A stretch of DNA of 9,406 nucleotides from UBA9214 sp964443845 (GTDB lineage: Bacteria; Pseudomonadota; Gammaproteobacteria; UBA9214), in the NCBI GenBank assembly GCA_964443845.1, contig CAYUFA010000095.1, positions 1-9,406 of the forward strand, in the 5' to 3' direction. The notes below the pieces were generated by a model that made no database searches, was not told where the DNA came from, and saw only the letters and a list, made by a program, of their open reading frames with translations. Numbering within the stretch: position 1 is the first letter of the stretch; each line of letters opens with the position of its first letter. The translations under genes were made by a program, and so were the position numbers. Shown piece by piece: positions 7,901 to 9,406 of this stretch.

Positions 7901-9406
7901 GTCACGGCTGTTTTCCAGCCGTGTCTTCAGTTCCGTCAGCTGGGCCGAGTCCGGATAGAGTTGCAGTGCGGCGTTGATGTTTTTCAGGGCGGCCGGGTAG
8001 TCATAGCGGCCCTGCACTTCGTTGACCAGCGCATCCTGACGCTTGCCGTACCAGGCGATGATCTCGTTCTTGGCATTCAGCAGCACGCCGGCACGATCGC
8101 TCTTGCCCAGCCCGCGCACGGAAGCGAGCAGGGCCGGCATCCCGGTATCATCCGCCTGCTTCAGTTCCCGGACCAGCTGGGTAATCCGCCGGTCGTGCAG
8201 GTAACCGGGCACCACCATGACCGCCAGCCCCACCAGCAACAGCACGGCGGCGGCGGCGCCGAACACCACCCCCTTGTGCACACGCTTGCGCTCGATCCCG
8301 GACAGGAACTCGGCGACATTCGCGGAACGCTTTTCGCGCCGGAAGGCGAGTCCGCGAGCCAGCGCCTTCCACTGGCTGCGACTGAGCGAACGGATCCGTT
8401 CCGGGACCATACCCTTCTCGAGGGCCTGGTTGGCCGGCACCTTGTTGAACGGATGACGGCCGGCCAGCAGCTCGTAGGCGACACAGGCCAGTGCATAGAT
8501 GTCGTCACGCGCGTCGGGCTCGTCTCCTTCGAGCATCTCGTAACTGGCATAGGCCGGCGTGAGGGCGCCCAGCTCACCTGCGTCGAAGACCGTCGTCTCG
8601 CCCTCGGCCTTGCCGGCATGGCTGCTGGCACGTGCGATGCCGAAATCGAAAACCTTGGTGACTCCCTCCTTCGTGAGGAAGGCGTTCCCGGGTTTGAAAT
8701 CGGAATGCACGATGCCATGGCTGTGCGCATGCGCCAGCGCCCGGCCCATGTCGCGGATGATCGGCATTGCTTCGCCTTCCGGCATGCCGCGTCCGCGGTT
8801 GCGCTTGGTGACGTGGTCGAGTGGCTCGCCTTCGAGGAACTCCATGGTCATGAAGACGTTGGCGCCGTCCCGGTCGAAGTCATGGACGTTGACGATATTG
8901 GGGTGCGCGAGCTTCTGCGCCTTGCGGGATTCGCGCTGTAGCGCCTTCAGCGATTCCGGGTGCGACTTGAAGGATTCGTTGAGGATCTTGACGGCCACCC
9001 AGGGATGGCGATCCTGCGCCTCTTCCTTGCGCTGGTCGCGCGCCTTGTAGACCTCACCCATGCCGCCGCGGCCGATCAGCTCCTCCAGCACGAAACGACC
9101 CTTGAGGACCGCCCCCGGCTGCAGCGTTTCCCCGCCCTCTCCCCCCGCAGCCGGCAGGTCGCTCCAGTTGCTGGAGTCCGTACCACCGGTACGCGAGGTG
9201 CGGCTGGTAATGACCTCCGGGGCACTGGTCCCGAGCACGGTCGCATCCCCCGCACCACCGGCCGTGCCGGTCGTCCCTCCGCTCCCGGTCACTGCTCCGG
9301 TACCGGTGGTTGGGGAGGTCGCTTCCCCGCTGCCGGTGATGGACCCGGTAGTTGCCGCACCCGGTGTCGCCGGCGGCGGGCTGCCGGTGACGACCGTACG
9401 ATCCGC
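4976..9406 (-). CDS. Transmembrane Ser/Thr protein kinase with TPR-like region and C-terminal SUMF1-like domain, 5' end outside window
   Basis: Bifunctional-type Hanks kinase joined to an FGE-fold domain. The frame is open to the window edge (1476 codons visible). A GTG at 9292 is a possible start, but 38 further open codons precede it, so the true start is probably upstream. Numbering here is from that GTG. Residues up to about 55 are Thr/Gly/Ser-rich. The kinase domain (67-330) has GRGGMGEVY, VAVK with Lys102, Glu121, HSDFKPGN with catalytic Asp198 and Asn203, and DFG at 216-218. HRD is HSD and APE is SYE, so it is a non-RD kinase that still holds all catalytic residues. A membrane helix spans about 341-365. 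Residues 366-1190 are helical, with TPR-like units and a Gln/Glu/Ala-rich coiled coil near 765-800, predicted extracytoplasmic. A Pro/Thr/Ala linker leads to a divergent SUMF1-like domain (about 1253-1434) with YRLPTDQEWSYAAS, GNAQEWV and RGGDY. The first FGE cysteine is Asp1405; the second is Cys1410. It likely phosphorylates cytoplasmic proteins in response to an envelope signal; substrates are unknown. Confidence 0.93.
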   Translation of the reverse strand, partial: ADRTVVTGSPPPATPGAATTGSITGSGEATSPTTGTGAVTGSGGTTGTAGGAGDATVLGTSAPEVITSRTSRTGGTDSSNWSDLPAAGGEGGETLQPGAVLKGRFVLEELIGRGGMGEVYKARDQRKEEAQDRHPWVAVKILNESFKSHPESLKALQRESRKAQKLAHPNIVNVHDFDRDGANVFMTMEFLEGEPLDHVTKRNRGRGMPEGEAMPIIRDMGRALAHAHSHGIVHSDFKPGNAFLTKEGVTKVFDFGIARASSHAGKAEGETTVFDAGELGALTPAYASYEMLEGDEPDARDDIYALACVAYELLAGRHPFNKVPANQALEKGMVPERIRSLSRSQWKALARGLAFRREKRSANVAEFLSGIERKRVHKGVVFGAAAAVLLLVGLAVMVVPGYLHDRRITQLVRELKQADDTGMPALLASVRGLGKSDRAGVLLNAKNEIIAWYGKRQDALVNEVQGRYDYPAALKNINAALQLYPDSAQLTELKTRLENSRDQLLNDLTRRFNSHLEEGRLLASPGDDMEDVLHILAQVQPDHPLLHDARLSAAYADQASHLLEQGNLERADQMLALGLKRFPQDTQLVNLHDKVAAEQTRVRREKRIAALSGQLATALAGMDSLDAVERVRADLTELRQLAPDAAVAGKIEARAGKLVDKQLSTLIDDRRWDDADRLLQANADVVSTDFLQTRQKKLADAHNAHLARLDKLYTALLDAVGKRRLAGKSSNSAQSLLDRLAGEGADAALLERARAAIGQGYLEMVRAARAAGKWDEARAHVQEGLDAQPGAAVSASLQAELAQIGQAEAAQKQQLAEAEIKAREAERQQQVSLLHQSFQQSLEQQPYQTDTARQSLGILDKLAALNPSDPLIGQGRNRIAERLTASIRALDKQQDWDKALAMATTAVDMVPGSETLSSVLLEVQRGRSQHLAQARVQNIDSYRQSLAQALANPVLDDDWTGTVQNDMKMLGELVPKDEVPWLEQQRAKVASLYLDKARVMRGKERFTEARSLLAAAGKFVSDDTAVRKEQQALADAEAKFNEANKEKLRLAHIEGDKQTFLTQARARDVSNAKKTLAILHGELAANDPFLNTTAPEALGTAYLRLAESAAKKRNFSTAVKLADAGLAEAPGMAELQKAKQGFEREGRVDVTRRLIQTAGSLGTAQVQQSLARLKADSSVDYRSVEQDLSGVAARRIRALAGKDYSAAEAMLADARQLFPGNRQLAALKLKRPAAPAPATPARPAQVTPATPPVVTARVTPATGGVACKPTLAGYGRRARGTCYDMLASDTHGPLLVVIPSGGGIKGPYAITKYEISVADYNHYCKLSGKCAGVRAASPELPVTGITLRQVKAYAAWMSRQTGHTYRLPTDQEWSYAASAQGKQPGKDFNCRVMLGDSMIKGQGLVKVDVGSSNGWGLINYIGNAQEWVTTARGTAARGGDYQDNLSACDLSLIRAHAGQADAVTGFRLVRTLEMGG

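Noticed and set aside
5987..8941. Two plus-strand open frames of 405 and 387 codons (5987-7204 and 7778-8941)
   Set aside because: Both lie antisense to the kinase gene and their translations show no family features. Long antisense frames are expected with high GC at third codon positions.

Overview
All four genes in this window lie on the minus strand and read from high to low coordinates. The DNA is GC-rich. Both outer genes run off the window edges. The combination of an outer-membrane two-partner secretion (TPS) locus, signal peptides and a transmembrane Ser/Thr kinase of a type common in Proteobacteria points to a Gram-negative proteobacterium, most likely a gammaproteobacterium. The sequence does not allow a firmer assignment.

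In order of transcription: (1) 9406-4976 is a very large transmembrane Hanks-type Ser/Thr kinase whose 5' end is outside the window. It has a Thr/Gly/Ser-rich N-terminus, a kinase domain, one membrane helix, about 825 residues of helical TPR-like repeats and a C-terminal domain of the formylglycine-generating-enzyme (FGE/SUMF1) fold. (2) 4976-3210 overlaps the kinase stop by one base (TGATG). It encodes a smaller membrane-anchored protein that ends in a second SUMF1-like domain. (3) After a 177-base gap with short direct repeats and a possible promoter, 3032-1239 encodes a TpsB/FhaC-type outer-membrane transporter. (4) After a 91-base gap, 1147-1 encodes the first 382 residues of a TpsA exoprotein with the filamentous-haemagglutinin-type secretion domain.

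The TPS pair works by established logic: TpsA crosses the inner membrane by its signal peptide, its N-terminal TPS domain is recognised by the POTRA domains of TpsB, and it is passed to the cell surface. The kinase and its partner share a topology of cytoplasmic N-terminus, one membrane helix and large extracytoplasmic part ending in a SUMF1-like domain. Both SUMF1-like domains lack the catalytic cysteine pair of true FGE, so they look like binding or sensing domains rather than sulfatase-activating enzymes. A working hypothesis, by inference only, is that the kinase pair senses an envelope signal and is linked to expression or export of the surface protein.

No RNA genes, insertion sequences, CRISPR arrays or attachment sites were seen, and no stretch over 300 bases lacks a gene. 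The long open frames on the plus strand are antisense shadows of these genes.
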